From Candidatus Thorarchaeota archaeon (GTDB taxonomy: Archaea > Asgardarchaeota > Thorarchaeia > Thorarchaeales > Thorarchaeaceae), in contig JAEOUG010000154.1 of assembly GCA_016839445.1 (NCBI GenBank), positions 1 through 58,146 on the forward strand: DNA of 58,146 bases. Direction: 5' to 3'. The notes below the pieces were generated by a model. The model saw only the letters and a program-made list of their open reading frames with translations, searched no databases and was not told where the DNA came from. Within the stretch, counting starts at the first letter, position 1. Each line of letters begins with the position of its first letter. This document shows, piece by piece, positions 16,737-25,092 of the stretch. Position numbers and translations under genes: made by a program.

Positions 16737-17459
16737 CTAGACCTCTCTGAGCCACTCGTCAAGGTACACGCTCTCGAGTTCGTCCGCCTCGCCTATGTCC
16801 TTCCCTGTCATTCCATCTACCAATGTCTTAGTTCTGATGAGAATCATGGGGTCCTTTTCTAGGAGACCCTTGACGAACTCCATTGTTCTCTTCATGAGGT
16901 CATTCGAAGGCACGAGCATATCTGCAAGTCCAATCTGAAGTGCTTCCCTCGCAGAGACTTGTCTTCCTGTCATAAGAATGTCCTTTGCTCTGGAAGGTCC
17001 GACCAGATGAAGAAGATTGGATGCCGCTCCAGCACCTGGAAATATAGACAAGTCAATCTCCGGTAGCCGAAAGACTGCAGTGTCTGAGAACAACCTGAAG
17101 TCACAGGCTGAGGCAACCATGGCTCCGAAGCCGATGGCGTACCCATTGACGGCAGCGACTGTGACACACGTTCTGTTCTCGCGGATCAGCCGGATTGTCT
17201 TCTCAAGACCCTTGAAGAACTCGGCTGCCTCCGGTCCCTCCAAGCTCGTAATCATCTCCTTGTCGAATCCCGCGGAGAATGCTTGGCCGCCGTCTCCAGT
17301 GAAGACGATTGCTCTGATCTTGGGCTCATTGGCTATGTGTAGGACTGCCTCGCGAAATTCATCAAGCATACTTCTGGTCACAGAATTGAGCTTGTCTGGC
17401 CTGGATATGGTTATGAGTGCATGGGAGTCTTCGGTACTGACGACTATCTTGCCGTTCAA
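16737..17459 (-). CDS. Enoyl-CoA hydratase/isomerase (crotonase) family protein
   Basis: The 240-residue crotonase-fold protein acts on acyl-CoA thioesters. The oxyanion-hole segment FSAGFD (63-66 region), the glycine-rich NGYAIGFGAMVA (105-116), FRLPEIDLSIFPGAGA and LTGR-like MTGRQVSAREALQIGLAD are present. The Glu aligning with rat hydratase Glu164 is retained (Glu134), but the Glu144 position in the GGGCELA motif is Met114. A simple hydratase is therefore less likely than an isomerase, hydrolase or decarboxylase of the superfamily. The start is TTG with GTGAGG just upstream. It lies 66 bases downstream of an HTH regulator on the same strand. Confidence 0.88.
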   Translation of the reverse strand: MNGKIVVSTEDSHALITISRPDKLNSVTRSMLDEFREAVLHIANEPKIRAIVFTGDGGQAFSAGFDKEMITSLEGPEAAEFFKGLEKTIRLIRENRTCVTVAAVNGYAIGFGAMVASACDFRLFSDTAVFRLPEIDLSIFPGAGAASNLLHLVGPSRAKDILMTGRQVSAREALQIGLADMLVPSNDLMKRTMEFVKGLLEKDPMILIRTKTLVDGMTGKDIGEADELESVYLDEWLREV

Positions 17460-17525
17460 TTGTCCTCACCTTGATGGTCACGTCTGGTGAAGGTTCTGAA
17501 TAAAGTCTTGTGGGACAAACTCACT

Positions 17526-18011
17526 TCAGTAGTTCTTGCACGCATCACAAGTGTCGCCTACGTGGACGCTGAACTGCTTATGGATGTCGCACATAATTCC
17601 CTCGTCTCTGAGATGCCTTATGATTCGGTTGATCTCTCGTGTCATGGACTCGTAGACTTGCTCTTCCGAAGCACTACTCTCGAACACAGAGATAATCTCG
17701 TCGGCTGAGGCCTCAATTCGGGGCAGCACTCTATCAGGTAGCTGAACTTGGTCTCCGCGTGAACGCTTCCCCTTCTTCAGTAGATACTGTGTGATTGCAG
17801 GCTCGGTTACTCCTAGCATCTTCGCGATTTCCTTCTGAGTAATCTTGTGCTTCCTCAACCTACCATCTTCGCCAATTCGATCCACAACCTTGGTCTTCAT
17901 CGCCTTGGCGAGTTCACGTCTTACTGCAGGGAGCACATACCAGACCTCGACTTCCTGCGGCATCATCCATGTCCGGCGTTTCCGTTGCTTCACTTTGGCC
18001 CTATCTGACAA
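17526..18011 (-). CDS. Archaeal HTH transcriptional regulator with C-terminal Cys/His motif
   Basis: The 161-residue protein resembles archaeal regulators of the COG2522 type: a conserved start MMPQEVEVWYVLPAVRRELA, then a helix-turn-helix KITQKEIAKMLGVTEPAITQYL, then a helical region. It ends with CDIHKQF and CDACKNY, giving Cys and His residues that may bind a metal. The track start is TTG 18011; the ATG pair at 17966/17963 (Met16, Met17) matches where the family motif begins. A perfect palindrome ATGGTTAACCAT lies upstream and is a possible operator. It is divergent from the sirtuin gene and precedes the crotonase gene. Confidence 0.85.
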   Translation of the reverse strand: MSDRAKVKQRKRRTWMMPQEVEVWYVLPAVRRELAKAMKTKVVDRIGEDGRLRKHKITQKEIAKMLGVTEPAITQYLLKKGKRSRGDQVQLPDRVLPRIEASADEIISVFESSASEEQVYESMTREINRIIRHLRDEGIMCDIHKQFSVHVGDTCDACKNY

Positions 18012-18037
18012 GTCTATTCCCCACTTGTGTGTTCACA

Positions 18038-18049
18038 ATGGTTAACCAT
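18038..18049. promoter_or_regulatory. Palindromic operator candidate between HTH regulator and sirtuin gene
   Basis: ATGGTTAACCAT is a perfect 12-base palindrome in the short divergent intergenic region, 27 bases before the TTG start of the HTH regulator and about 87 bases before the preferred sirtuin start. Palindromic sites between a regulator and a divergent gene often serve autoregulation. Binding by this regulator is inference. Confidence 0.4.
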
Positions 18050-18135
18050 GTTTCGCACCTAATAAGATTGCTGGCGATGGCAGGATGCTATGTGGACAAG
18101 GGAGCTTAAGTGGGATGCTCCCTCAGGGGAAGCAA

Positions 18136-18873
18136 ATGAACGAGGCCATCAAGCGTGCAGTCGAGGCCATCAGAGGAGCTGACTATCTCATAGCACTCAC
18201 TGGGGCCGGAATATCCAAGGAGAGCAATGTTCCTACCTTCAGGGGTGAGGATGGTCTATGGAAGCAATACAACGCCATGGACCTGGCAACTCCTCAGGCC
18301 TTCCAGCGCGACCCCGATCTTGTTTGGCAGTGGTACGCTTGGAGGCAGAATCTCATATCCTCGTGTCAGCCGAACCCAGCCCACCAGACGCTTGCGAAGT
18401 GGCAACACATTGGACTGCTGAAGGCCCTCATCACGCAGAATGTTGATGGACTTCATAGGAGAGCAGGTTCTTCCGATCTGCTCGAGGTTCACGGAAACTT
18501 GTGGGCTACCAGGTGCACAGCGTGTTCTCATACAGGCTACCTGACAGAGCCTGCGGGAGACACTCCTATCTGCCCAGAGTGTGGCAATCTTCTCCGCCCC
18601 TCGGTGGTATGGTTTGGTGAATCGCTAGACCCTGAGGTTATGGCCCTCGCACACAGTCACATCGAGAGGTCAGACGCTTGCATTGTGGTGGGCACGTCCG
18701 CCCTGGTACAGCCTGCAGCTTCGTTCCCTCTCCTGGTAAGGAGAAATGGCGGTGTCATCATCGAGATCAACATAGAAACTACTCCTCTCACACGGGTCGT
18801 GGATGTTCACTTGTCAGGGAAGGCAGGAGAGGTTCTCCCTCTCCTCGACAACGCGTATGAATCGTCTACGTAG
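18136..18873 (+). CDS. NAD-dependent protein deacylase, class III (SIRT5-like) sirtuin
   Basis: This sirtuin of 245 residues removes acyl groups from lysine using NAD. Seen in order: ALTGAGISKESNVPTFRG (20-37, NAD site), ITQNVDGLHRRAG (99-111), catalytic His119 in EVHGN, zinc cysteines C127, C130, C146 and C149, PSVVWFGE, and VVGTSALVQPA. The W-Y-A-W-R segment supplies the Y-x-x-R pair (Tyr67, Arg70) which in class III sirtuins binds negatively charged succinyl or malonyl groups. Desuccinylase or demalonylase activity is therefore plausible. ATG 18136 is preferred over the track start 18085 because GGGGA precedes it and the family begins there. Confidence 0.93.
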   Translation: MNEAIKRAVEAIRGADYLIALTGAGISKESNVPTFRGEDGLWKQYNAMDLATPQAFQRDPDLVWQWYAWRQNLISSCQPNPAHQTLAKWQHIGLLKALITQNVDGLHRRAGSSDLLEVHGNLWATRCTACSHTGYLTEPAGDTPICPECGNLLRPSVVWFGESLDPEVMALAHSHIERSDACIVVGTSALVQPAASFPLLVRRNGGVIIEINIETTPLTRVVDVHLSGKAGEVLPLLDNAYESST

Positions 18874-18975
18874 TGCTCGGCTCTCAGGCTGTCAAACATT
18901 CCGGAGTGGTTCTAGGCGGCAAATTGGGAACAGATAAATGCACCACAGTCAGGTTCCCTCCTGAGGCTGAATCGC

Positions 18976-19974
18976 ATGAAGGTCCTGGTAACGGGGGCGA
19001 CCGGTTTCATTGGGAGACGTCTATGTCCCCGCATAATAGCGGAAGGTCATTCTCTTCTGGCCATTGTCCGCGGCACAAGCAATCGCGAAGGCTTGCCTGA
19101 GGCTACCGAGTTCAGAGAGGCCGATCTCTTTGACATCGAGGCACTTGAAGAGGCAGTGAAGGATGTTGAAGTAGTCATTCATCTCGCCGCGTATTTCGAT
19201 TTCTACCCCAATGACGTCGATCTCCTCTATCGCGTGAACGTCGAGGGCACTAGGAACCTCATGAACGCGTGTGTAGGTACTTCGGTAAGTCGATTCGTCT
19301 ATTGCTCGACAACAGAGACTATCGGGCCTGTTAGATATCCCCCTGGTAATGAGGACACTGAGCTCAATCCTCAGTTCGATTACTCGAAGAGCAAGGTTCT
19401 GGCGGAGCAGGCTGTTCGTGAGATAAGTCGCGAGACCGGGCTCGACCATATCATCTTGCGTCCCACTGGGATTATGGGCGAAGGGGACCTCTACACCGCC
19501 TTCGAGGCAATTGAAGCCGTAAACGAAGGAGCGCTCCCCGTTCTACCTGGTGATGGAAAGAAGCATCTGATGTACACGCACGTAGATGATGTCGTGGAAG
19601 GATTCGTGAAGGCCATCACTTCTAAGGCGGCTCTCAACAACACAGTGATACTATGCCCGGATGAACCTCTGACCTACAACGAGCTCTTCGAGTTCGTCGG
19701 TGAGTGTCTTGGCGTTGGCATACCCAAGCGCCGAGTTCCTACATCGTTAGCTAAGATTGGAATAGGGCTATTGAGTCCCCTCAAGAACCGAAAGCGGACT
19801 ACGTTCCTCTGGCATATGCAGACAGTCCAGAGCATGGATGAGGATAGGTGGTACCAGAATGACAAGGCGAAGAGACTTCTCTCATGGTCTCCCCAAGTCA
19901 CAATGCGAGATGGTATCAAGAGAGCCATTGAGTGGTACTACGCGAACGGCTTTCTAGAGAAGAAGGGGGCTTAG
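18976..19974 (+). CDS. NAD-dependent epimerase/dehydratase (extended SDR)
   Basis: The 332-residue extended short-chain dehydrogenase acts on nucleotide sugars or sterol/isoprenoid-like substrates. It has the Rossmann motif VTGATGFIGRRL, VIHLAAYFD, the active-site strand YCSTTETIG, the catalytic Y-x-x-x-K in YSKSKVLAEQ and the ILRPTGIMGEGD loop. The C-terminal half is typical of sugar epimerases or the dihydroflavonol-reductase/3-beta-HSD branch; the substrate cannot be told. A TATA-like AGATAAATGC lies about 40 bases upstream. The next gene, a lactate-permease-family transporter, starts within a few bases of its stop, so the two form a transcript. Confidence 0.92.
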   Translation: MKVLVTGATGFIGRRLCPRIIAEGHSLLAIVRGTSNREGLPEATEFREADLFDIEALEEAVKDVEVVIHLAAYFDFYPNDVDLLYRVNVEGTRNLMNACVGTSVSRFVYCSTTETIGPVRYPPGNEDTELNPQFDYSKSKVLAEQAVREISRETGLDHIILRPTGIMGEGDLYTAFEAIEAVNEGALPVLPGDGKKHLMYTHVDDVVEGFVKAITSKAALNNTVILCPDEPLTYNELFEFVGECLGVGIPKRRVPTSLAKIGIGLLSPLKNRKRTTFLWHMQTVQSMDEDRWYQNDKAKRLLSWSPQVTMRDGIKRAIEWYYANGFLEKKGA

Positions 19975-19976
19975 AG

Positions 19977-21599
19977 GTGGAGCCCACCCTGGGATTCCTT
20001 CTTATAATTCTGCCAATACTTCTGGCCTTCGTGCTTCTTGTCTTCCTGCACCGAGCTGCCGACACTACAGGCGTTGTCGTGTGGCTCCTGACAGTGTTCA
20101 TAGCCATCGTGGCCTTCAACACGGACGCTGGACTGGCAATCGTTGTCAGCTTGGCTGGCATCGTGAAGTCATTTCCGATCTCGTTGATGGTGGCGACATC
20201 CATCCTGATGATGACCTACATGCAGGAAGTGGGAGCACTTCAGCGGCTAATAGTGTTCTTCAAGACTCTAGGTGGAGGGAGTAGACCGATGCAGATAATG
20301 CTGATCAGTCTCGGCCTTGGTCTTTTCCTGGTGGGGATTGGCGCGACGCCTGTGTCCATGCTCCCCCCTGTAATGTTGGCCTTGGGCTTCTCCCCCCTAG
20401 TGGCTGTGGCCTTACCGTCAATAGGATACGATCCTTTGACAACCTTTGCTCTTCTTGCCGTCCCTGTTGATGTCTTCCAGGTCTACTATGGTCAAGCATC
20501 GGGTAGTGAGATTCTCGCCTGGCAAGCTGGGTCTGTGTTCGCGGCCTACATGCCTATCATCACTGTAGGAATCTCTGTTTCTATGCTCTGGATTGCAGGT
20601 GGAAGAAAGCTTCTCTTCAACCGAGAGGGACTTCTTCTGGCTGCACTCTGCGGTGCCACAGCTGGGCTCTCTGCGATTGTCTGCAATCTTCCGTTCGTCA
20701 ACTTGACACGGATCACGAATGTTGTGGCCGGTGCCGTAGTGATTCTGGTCATCTTCCTGTATACCCGTGTAAGGCGCAGGAAGCTCATAGACCGGTCTGA
20801 ACTCACTGAAGAGGACCTTACGATTGAAGGCTCAATGTCTCTTAGAAGAGCGTCTATTCCCTGGCTTGCACTGGTCATCCTGTCTCTGGCCACAACTCTG
20901 ATTGACCCGATCAAGCAATTCCTTTCGCGTGATCTTGATGTGGTCTTCACCTTCGGGCAGGTCCTGATTGGCGGTGATGTGAGACCCTATTCAGTCAGTA
21001 CCAAGTTCATGTGGCAAGCGTACACTCTGATGCTCATCGCCACCCTGGTCTCTGTGCCGTTTCTCTCGAGAGACAGACAAGTACTTGGCAATACAATGAG
21101 GCGCTTCCTCAAGCGGGCTCCTCGGCCCGTCCTTGCGGCAGCAATCTTCTTCGCAATGGCTGAGGTGATGAACTTCAGCGGCTTCACTTTTGTGTCAGGC
21201 GTTATGACTCCACCCTCGGACCCCAGCTCCAATATGATCTACCTTCTAGCCACTGTCACCGCAGGTCTTGGGATTCTGTATCCACTGCTGGCCCCCTTCC
21301 TTGGGCTTCTGGCCGGGTTCATCTCTGGTTCTGAGACCTCTGCCATAGCCATGTTCACGAACTATCACTACCAGGCAAGTACGAGTGTGCTTATTGGCGC
21401 AAATCCCTTGGTTGTTGCAGCCTCCAACGGGATTGGTGGCGGCTTAGCAAGTGTGTTGAGCCCTGCTAAGATTCAGAATGCTGCAGCAGTCATTGATCAG
21501 ATAGGGATTGAAGGTCAAGTCATCCGATATGGCACAGTTGTTGCTCTACTGATGACCTTGGCGACTGCAGTGCTTACCTTCATCTGGGCCTTCTCGTGA
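19977..21599 (+). CDS. L-lactate permease (LctP) family transporter
   Basis: This integral membrane protein of about 541 residues has roughly 13 hydrophobic helices. Regions characteristic of the LctP family are VGIGATPVSMLPPVMLALGF, SPLVAVALPSIGYDPLTTF, FISGSETSAIAMFTNYHYQA, and near the end SNGIGGGLASVLSPAKIQNA with GIEGQVIRYG. The family carries lactate and glycolate with protons or sodium. The track start (19932) overlaps the upstream gene in another frame; GTG 19977, just after the epimerase TAG and with AAGGGGG upstream, is more natural. An archaeal lactate carrier would suit organic-acid or fermentative metabolism. Confidence 0.87.
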   Translation: MEPTLGFLLIILPILLAFVLLVFLHRAADTTGVVVWLLTVFIAIVAFNTDAGLAIVVSLAGIVKSFPISLMVATSILMMTYMQEVGALQRLIVFFKTLGGGSRPMQIMLISLGLGLFLVGIGATPVSMLPPVMLALGFSPLVAVALPSIGYDPLTTFALLAVPVDVFQVYYGQASGSEILAWQAGSVFAAYMPIITVGISVSMLWIAGGRKLLFNREGLLLAALCGATAGLSAIVCNLPFVNLTRITNVVAGAVVILVIFLYTRVRRRKLIDRSELTEEDLTIEGSMSLRRASIPWLALVILSLATTLIDPIKQFLSRDLDVVFTFGQVLIGGDVRPYSVSTKFMWQAYTLMLIATLVSVPFLSRDRQVLGNTMRRFLKRAPRPVLAAAIFFAMAEVMNFSGFTFVSGVMTPPSDPSSNMIYLLATVTAGLGILYPLLAPFLGLLAGFISGSETSAIAMFTNYHYQASTSVLIGANPLVVAASNGIGGGLASVLSPAKIQNAAAVIDQIGIEGQVIRYGTVVALLMTLATAVLTFIWAFS

Positions 21600-21633
21600 C
21601 GACACGCTCTCTTCCGTTTGCCTGTCGAATAGG

Positions 21634-21643
21634 TTTTATACTT
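21634..21643 (+). promoter_or_regulatory. TATA box of the 21657-22106 gene
   Basis: TTTTATACTT stands alone in a GC-balanced intergenic stretch. Its position predicts a transcript start near 21663. That is slightly after the ATG at 21657 and just before the GGAGG that precedes a TTG at 21675. Confidence 0.55.
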
Positions 21644-21656
21644 AGATGAAGAAAAG

Positions 21657-22106
21657 ATGAACGGAGGAGATTCGTTGAGTCAAGAAGATGTAGCTAAGCC
21701 TGCAGAAGCAGGCAAGATGATTGGCAGTCTCTATGGTGTCCTTGTATTCTTCCTTTCTGTCATGCTGTTCCTTTCGACCTTCTTCTCTACCCTTCCAGGC
21801 GATGTGATAAACCGCACCTACAGCCTTGTGTTTGTCATCGGATGCTTGATTGTGCTCATGGGGACAGAGCTGGCAAGGATGATGTACAAGAATGGCATGA
21901 CGATTGTCGGCTTCCTGGGGTTCTTGGTGTTCAACCTGATGATGGTTCTCCTGGCAGTTGCCATCTTCGCTGATATAGTTGGCCCAACCCCATATGGCGA
22001 TGCCATCGGGATCCTACTTGCTCTGATTGTAGGTTCGGTCGCGTGGTATGCAATCCTTCTGCTTTGGATGGTATATCACTGGTGGAAGTCTAGGCAGGTT
22101 CCGTGA
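21657..22106 (+). CDS. Small four-helix membrane protein, unknown function
   Basis: The product is 149 residues: a polar N-terminus of about 20 residues, then four hydrophobic helices (YGVLVFFLSVMLFLSTFF, YSLVFVIGCLIVLMG, FLGFLVFNLMMVLLAVAIF, ILLALIVGSVAWYAILLLW) ending in a basic tail WWKSRQVP. No family is recognised. The start is ambiguous. The ATG at 21657 is given, but a perfect GGAGG lies seven bases before an in-frame TTG at 21675, and the TATA box position favours that shorter form. It is monocistronic, between the lactate permease and the radical SAM gene. Confidence 0.78.
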   Translation: MNGGDSLSQEDVAKPAEAGKMIGSLYGVLVFFLSVMLFLSTFFSTLPGDVINRTYSLVFVIGCLIVLMGTELARMMYKNGMTIVGFLGFLVFNLMMVLLAVAIFADIVGPTPYGDAIGILLALIVGSVAWYAILLLWMVYHWWKSRQVP

Positions 22107-22259
22107 AGCAGCTACCCAATTGAAGGCGAGAGTTACATATTGCCAGCAGCGGTTCAACTGAACACTCGGCTGTCGCTTTCGGGAAGGTTAAAACGGACGA
22201 GGGCAGCAGGGAATCGCAGTCTAGGACCCATACCTAGGCTAGCTATGAGTGCTTGACCG

Positions 22260-22907
22260 ATGTCGGATAATCATCTCACATACTGGCGTGGCAATAGCTT
22301 CTACATCAACCCCACTTCAGAGTGCACCAATGACTGCCTGTTCTGTGTTAGGCAGTTCAGTGATGGGGTCTTCAATTTCAACCTTCGACTTGCTCGAGAC
22401 CCCACACCCGAGGAAATGGCCACTGCAATTGAGGAGACGCTGAGTGATCAGTACGAAGAGGCCGCGATTGTCGGATTTGGGGAACCACTGCTCAACCTTG
22501 AAACCACCCTCGCCGCAATCAATGTGGTGAAGCGAATCACAGATATTCCTGTCCGAATGGACACGAATGGTCAAGGGCTACTGATTCATCCTGAGAGGGA
22601 CGTCATTGATGAGCTGGCCGACGCAGGCCTGGATAGAGTCCAAGTGTCTCTGAATGCTCAGGATCCTGACACCTACCTGAGGCTATGCAGACCGAAGTTC
22701 GGGAGGGCTACCTACGAATCAATCATCGATTTCGCTGAGCGATGCAAGGAGCGGATGACTGTTGAGTTGTCAGCAGTAGACATTCCCGGCGTTGATATCG
22801 ACGCATGTAGAGGAATAGCCGAGAGGATTGGAGTTCGCTTCAGGGTCAGGGTGTTCAAGGGTCCAGAAGGTGCATTGGAGGGCATTCTGAGGACTCTCTC
22901 AGAGTGA
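22260..22907 (+). CDS. Radical SAM protein, TatD-associated type
   Basis: The 215-residue short radical SAM enzyme has the 4Fe-4S cluster motif C-x3-C-x2-C in CTNDCLFC (about residues 22-29), preceded by YWRGNSFYINPTSE. It then shows the barrel motifs VGFGEPLLN (GGE-like) and MDTNGQGLL. The N-terminal region resembles the small radical SAM family often found next to TatD nucleases. Here no TatD is adjacent; the neighbours are an MBL-fold hydrolase and membrane genes. Substrate unknown. The 152 bases upstream hold a TATA-like GGTTAAAACG about 65 bases before the start and otherwise nothing I can support. Confidence 0.9.
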   Translation: MSDNHLTYWRGNSFYINPTSECTNDCLFCVRQFSDGVFNFNLRLARDPTPEEMATAIEETLSDQYEEAAIVGFGEPLLNLETTLAAINVVKRITDIPVRMDTNGQGLLIHPERDVIDELADAGLDRVQVSLNAQDPDTYLRLCRPKFGRATYESIIDFAERCKERMTVELSAVDIPGVDIDACRGIAERIGVRFRVRVFKGPEGALEGILRTLSE

Positions 22908-22920
22908 CTCTGGCAAACAA

Positions 22921-22929
22921 CTATAACTC
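22921..22929 (+). promoter_or_regulatory. TATA box of the MBL-fold hydrolase gene
   Basis: CTATAACTC is centred 25 bases before the ATG at 22950, which fits a leaderless transcript beginning at the start codon. No ribosome-binding site is seen before that ATG. Confidence 0.5.
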
Positions 22930-22949
22930 GAAAGTCAGTTCCTCTCGAC

Positions 22950-23789
22950 ATGGCTCTTGAAGAACTGGCCACAGGCGTCTACGCAGATACTTCTGGAGAA
23001 AACGGTGGAAACACTGGGGCAATTGTCTTGCCCAAAGAGATAGTCGCAGTCGACGCAGGTACTGCCCACACACTAACAAGAAACAACGCTGAGTTCCTGG
23101 AGAGGAGTCATGGGCTGCGGATTGGTAAGCTCATCTACACCCACTCACACAGCGACCATGTATTCGGGGCACAGGCCTACCCTGATGCAACTGTGATCGG
23201 TTCCACAGAGATGTTTCGACGATGTGAGGAGAACATGAAGTCGAACTGGCGTCTTGATTCTCTTCTGGCAACGTACAAGAGTGTTAAGGATGAACGCCCT
23301 GTTCTCTGGCAGGCCCTTCAGGATCTTGATATCCGTCTGCCTGACATCACTTTTGATGACGAGATTAGGATTGGCGAAGAGAGCGAGATTGTCGTCCGGT
23401 GGACTGGAGGTCATACCTCTGGGTCCGCTATTGTCGTCGTTCCGTCTCACAAGATCGCATTCGTTGGAGACCTCATCTTTCAAGGGCAATTCCCGTATGC
23501 AGGTGACCCTACCTGCAGTCCCGACAAGTGGATTGAGGCTCTGGATTCCATTGCTGAGGAACCCTATGGGGTCGTTGTACCGGGGCATGGTAAGATCTGC
23601 TCCGTGAGAGATGTTGCCGAATATGCCTCCAATCTCAGGAAACTGCGTGAATCAGTGAAGCAGGGGATTTCAGACGGCATATCACCTGAAGAATTCATAG
23701 AGTTGGGAATGTACCCTGATGCCTGGAAAGAGGGTCTTGAAAGATGGGGACTTGTTTCGGTGAGGCACTGGTACGAGTTCTACCGATGA
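22950..23789 (+). CDS. Metallo-beta-lactamase-fold hydrolase
   Basis: The 279-residue metal-dependent hydrolase has the complete MBL site: THSHSDHVFG (H-x-H-x-D-H), WTGGHTSGS (third His), FVGDLIFQG (bridging Asp) and VPGHGK (last His). The layout matches the glyoxalase II-like or general MBL superfamily; the substrate cannot be inferred. The C-terminal 60 residues are helical, with a YPDAWKEGLERWG segment. It appears to have its own promoter and a leaderless start. Upstream is the radical SAM gene with 42 bases between, downstream an M50 peptidase with 66. Confidence 0.93.
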   Translation: MALEELATGVYADTSGENGGNTGAIVLPKEIVAVDAGTAHTLTRNNAEFLERSHGLRIGKLIYTHSHSDHVFGAQAYPDATVIGSTEMFRRCEENMKSNWRLDSLLATYKSVKDERPVLWQALQDLDIRLPDITFDDEIRIGEESEIVVRWTGGHTSGSAIVVVPSHKIAFVGDLIFQGQFPYAGDPTCSPDKWIEALDSIAEEPYGVVVPGHGKICSVRDVAEYASNLRKLRESVKQGISDGISPEEFIELGMYPDAWKEGLERWGLVSVRHWYEFYR

Positions 23790-23855
23790 GGCTGCCCATG
23801 CGGATAACGTTATAATCACTCAGGGAAACAGCGAGCTACACACGGAGGCTCGCAA

Positions 23856-25028
23856 GTGGCCATAGATGACGACCATTATAGTCAGGTGATTAGCTACCCC
23901 ACCTTCACCGAGCTCCATGCAGTGATATCTCTAAGATTCGAGGTCGAAATGAGTCTTCTTGAATACGGGATGCCAACCTTCGTGGTCAAATGGGCAGGCG
24001 GCGTCATTCCTGACAACAAGGAGCAGGAAGCTGTTTTCAGGGACATCGAAGAGCAGACCGAGCGTCTCAAGGTCTGGCCGGTCGTCAGATGGAGAAACAA
24101 AGCCGAAGGCGAGTATGTCATGCGCTTTGTGCCTATCCAGAAGCAGCCCGAGGGGGACCGAAGGATCAACTACGCGTTGTTTATTGCCACGCTTGCTAGC
24201 ATTGCTCTTGCTGGCTTCCTTCAGGCAACACAACCTGTGTTCCTCTCCATATTCTATCCTCTTGGCGTTTCTATCTGGGACATCCTGTTTGTCACGGGGA
24301 CGTTCATTCTGGCACTTATGGGGATCATATTCACTCACGAGATGGGCCACTACAAGATGAGTCAGCGAAGGAAGATAGAGGCATCTCTGCCATACTTCAT
24401 TCCGGGTCTGCCTTGGATAGGCGGAACCTTTGGTGCTTTCATCTCGCAGAAAAGCCCCCCAAAGAATCGAGAAGACCTCATAGACATGGGACTCGCTGGA
24501 CCGTTTGCCGGGTTCGCTATCACGCTGATAGTACTTGTCATAGGGTACCTGATGTCGGTACCTGTGACTGCTGACCAACTGATAGCAATCGGTGAGAGAT
24601 TCCCCAGCCAGTCTGCCTCTCTGCCTGTGCCTCTGCTGTTCTCTCTCATGGACTTCATATTTGTAGATTTCATACCCAGAGGTGGCACATTGTTCATCCA
24701 TCCGATTGCCTTCGCCGCATGGGTTGGTATGCTTGTGACGTCATTGAACCTCTTCCCCGTCGCGCAGCTCGATGGGGGACACGCACTGCGCGCCATTGTG
24801 CCTGCGAAGATTCACAAGCAGATTGGATGGGTGGCCCTCGTCATTCTGTTGCTGTTTGGCTACATCTTGATGGCAGTGCTGATAATAGCGCTCTCTGCCG
24901 GAGGTGGCCATCCCGGTCCACTAAATGACACAGTGCCGGTCTCAAAGGCTCGTGTTGTGCTCTTCGTGCTTGCCATGATTGTCCTGGTATTGTGCATACC
25001 TCCACTATGGCAGATGGGTCTGTTCTAA
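23856..25028 (+). CDS. Site-2-protease-family (M50) membrane metallopeptidase
   Basis: The 390-residue intramembrane zinc peptidase has a soluble N-terminal domain (about 1-100) and then about seven hydrophobic helices. The zinc-binding helix is FTHEMGHYK (HEMGH at 161-165) and the second site is NLFPVAQLDGGHALRA near residue 300. ASLPYFIPGLPWIGGTFGAF and GLAGPFAGF are typical of archaeal and plant EGY-type members. Such enzymes cleave membrane-bound regulators within the bilayer; the substrate here is unknown. The start is GTG, decided by GGAGG eight bases upstream. TTATAATC near 23810 is a likely TATA box. Confidence 0.92.
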   Translation: MAIDDDHYSQVISYPTFTELHAVISLRFEVEMSLLEYGMPTFVVKWAGGVIPDNKEQEAVFRDIEEQTERLKVWPVVRWRNKAEGEYVMRFVPIQKQPEGDRRINYALFIATLASIALAGFLQATQPVFLSIFYPLGVSIWDILFVTGTFILALMGIIFTHEMGHYKMSQRRKIEASLPYFIPGLPWIGGTFGAFISQKSPPKNREDLIDMGLAGPFAGFAITLIVLVIGYLMSVPVTADQLIAIGERFPSQSASLPVPLLFSLMDFIFVDFIPRGGTLFIHPIAFAAWVGMLVTSLNLFPVAQLDGGHALRAIVPAKIHKQIGWVALVILLLFGYILMAVLIIALSAGGGHPGPLNDTVPVSKARVVLFVLAMIVLVLCIPPLWQMGLF

Positions 25029-25050
25029 GGCGGATGGATTTACCCGGAAG

Positions 25051-25058
25051 ATATACAT
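25051..25058 (+). promoter_or_regulatory. TATA-like box of the 25093-26247 gene
   Basis: ATATACAT lies about 40 bases before the ATG at 25093, in the short space after the M50 peptidase gene. It would give a 5' leader of about 15 bases. Confidence 0.4.
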
Positions 25059-25092
25059 TGCACACCGTTTGACTGCCTGCTAGGTTAGACAG

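Noticed and set aside
22107-22259. Possible riboswitch or small RNA in the 152-base gap before the radical SAM gene
   Set aside because: It contains a short CCTAGG palindrome and a TATA-like box, but no recognisable riboswitch core or stable long stem.
23931-24701. 256-residue minus-strand ORF
   Set aside because: Antisense to the M50 peptidase gene, which has clear HEMGH and LDGGH motifs. Composition (Arg, Tyr, His, Gln rich) is that of a shadow frame.
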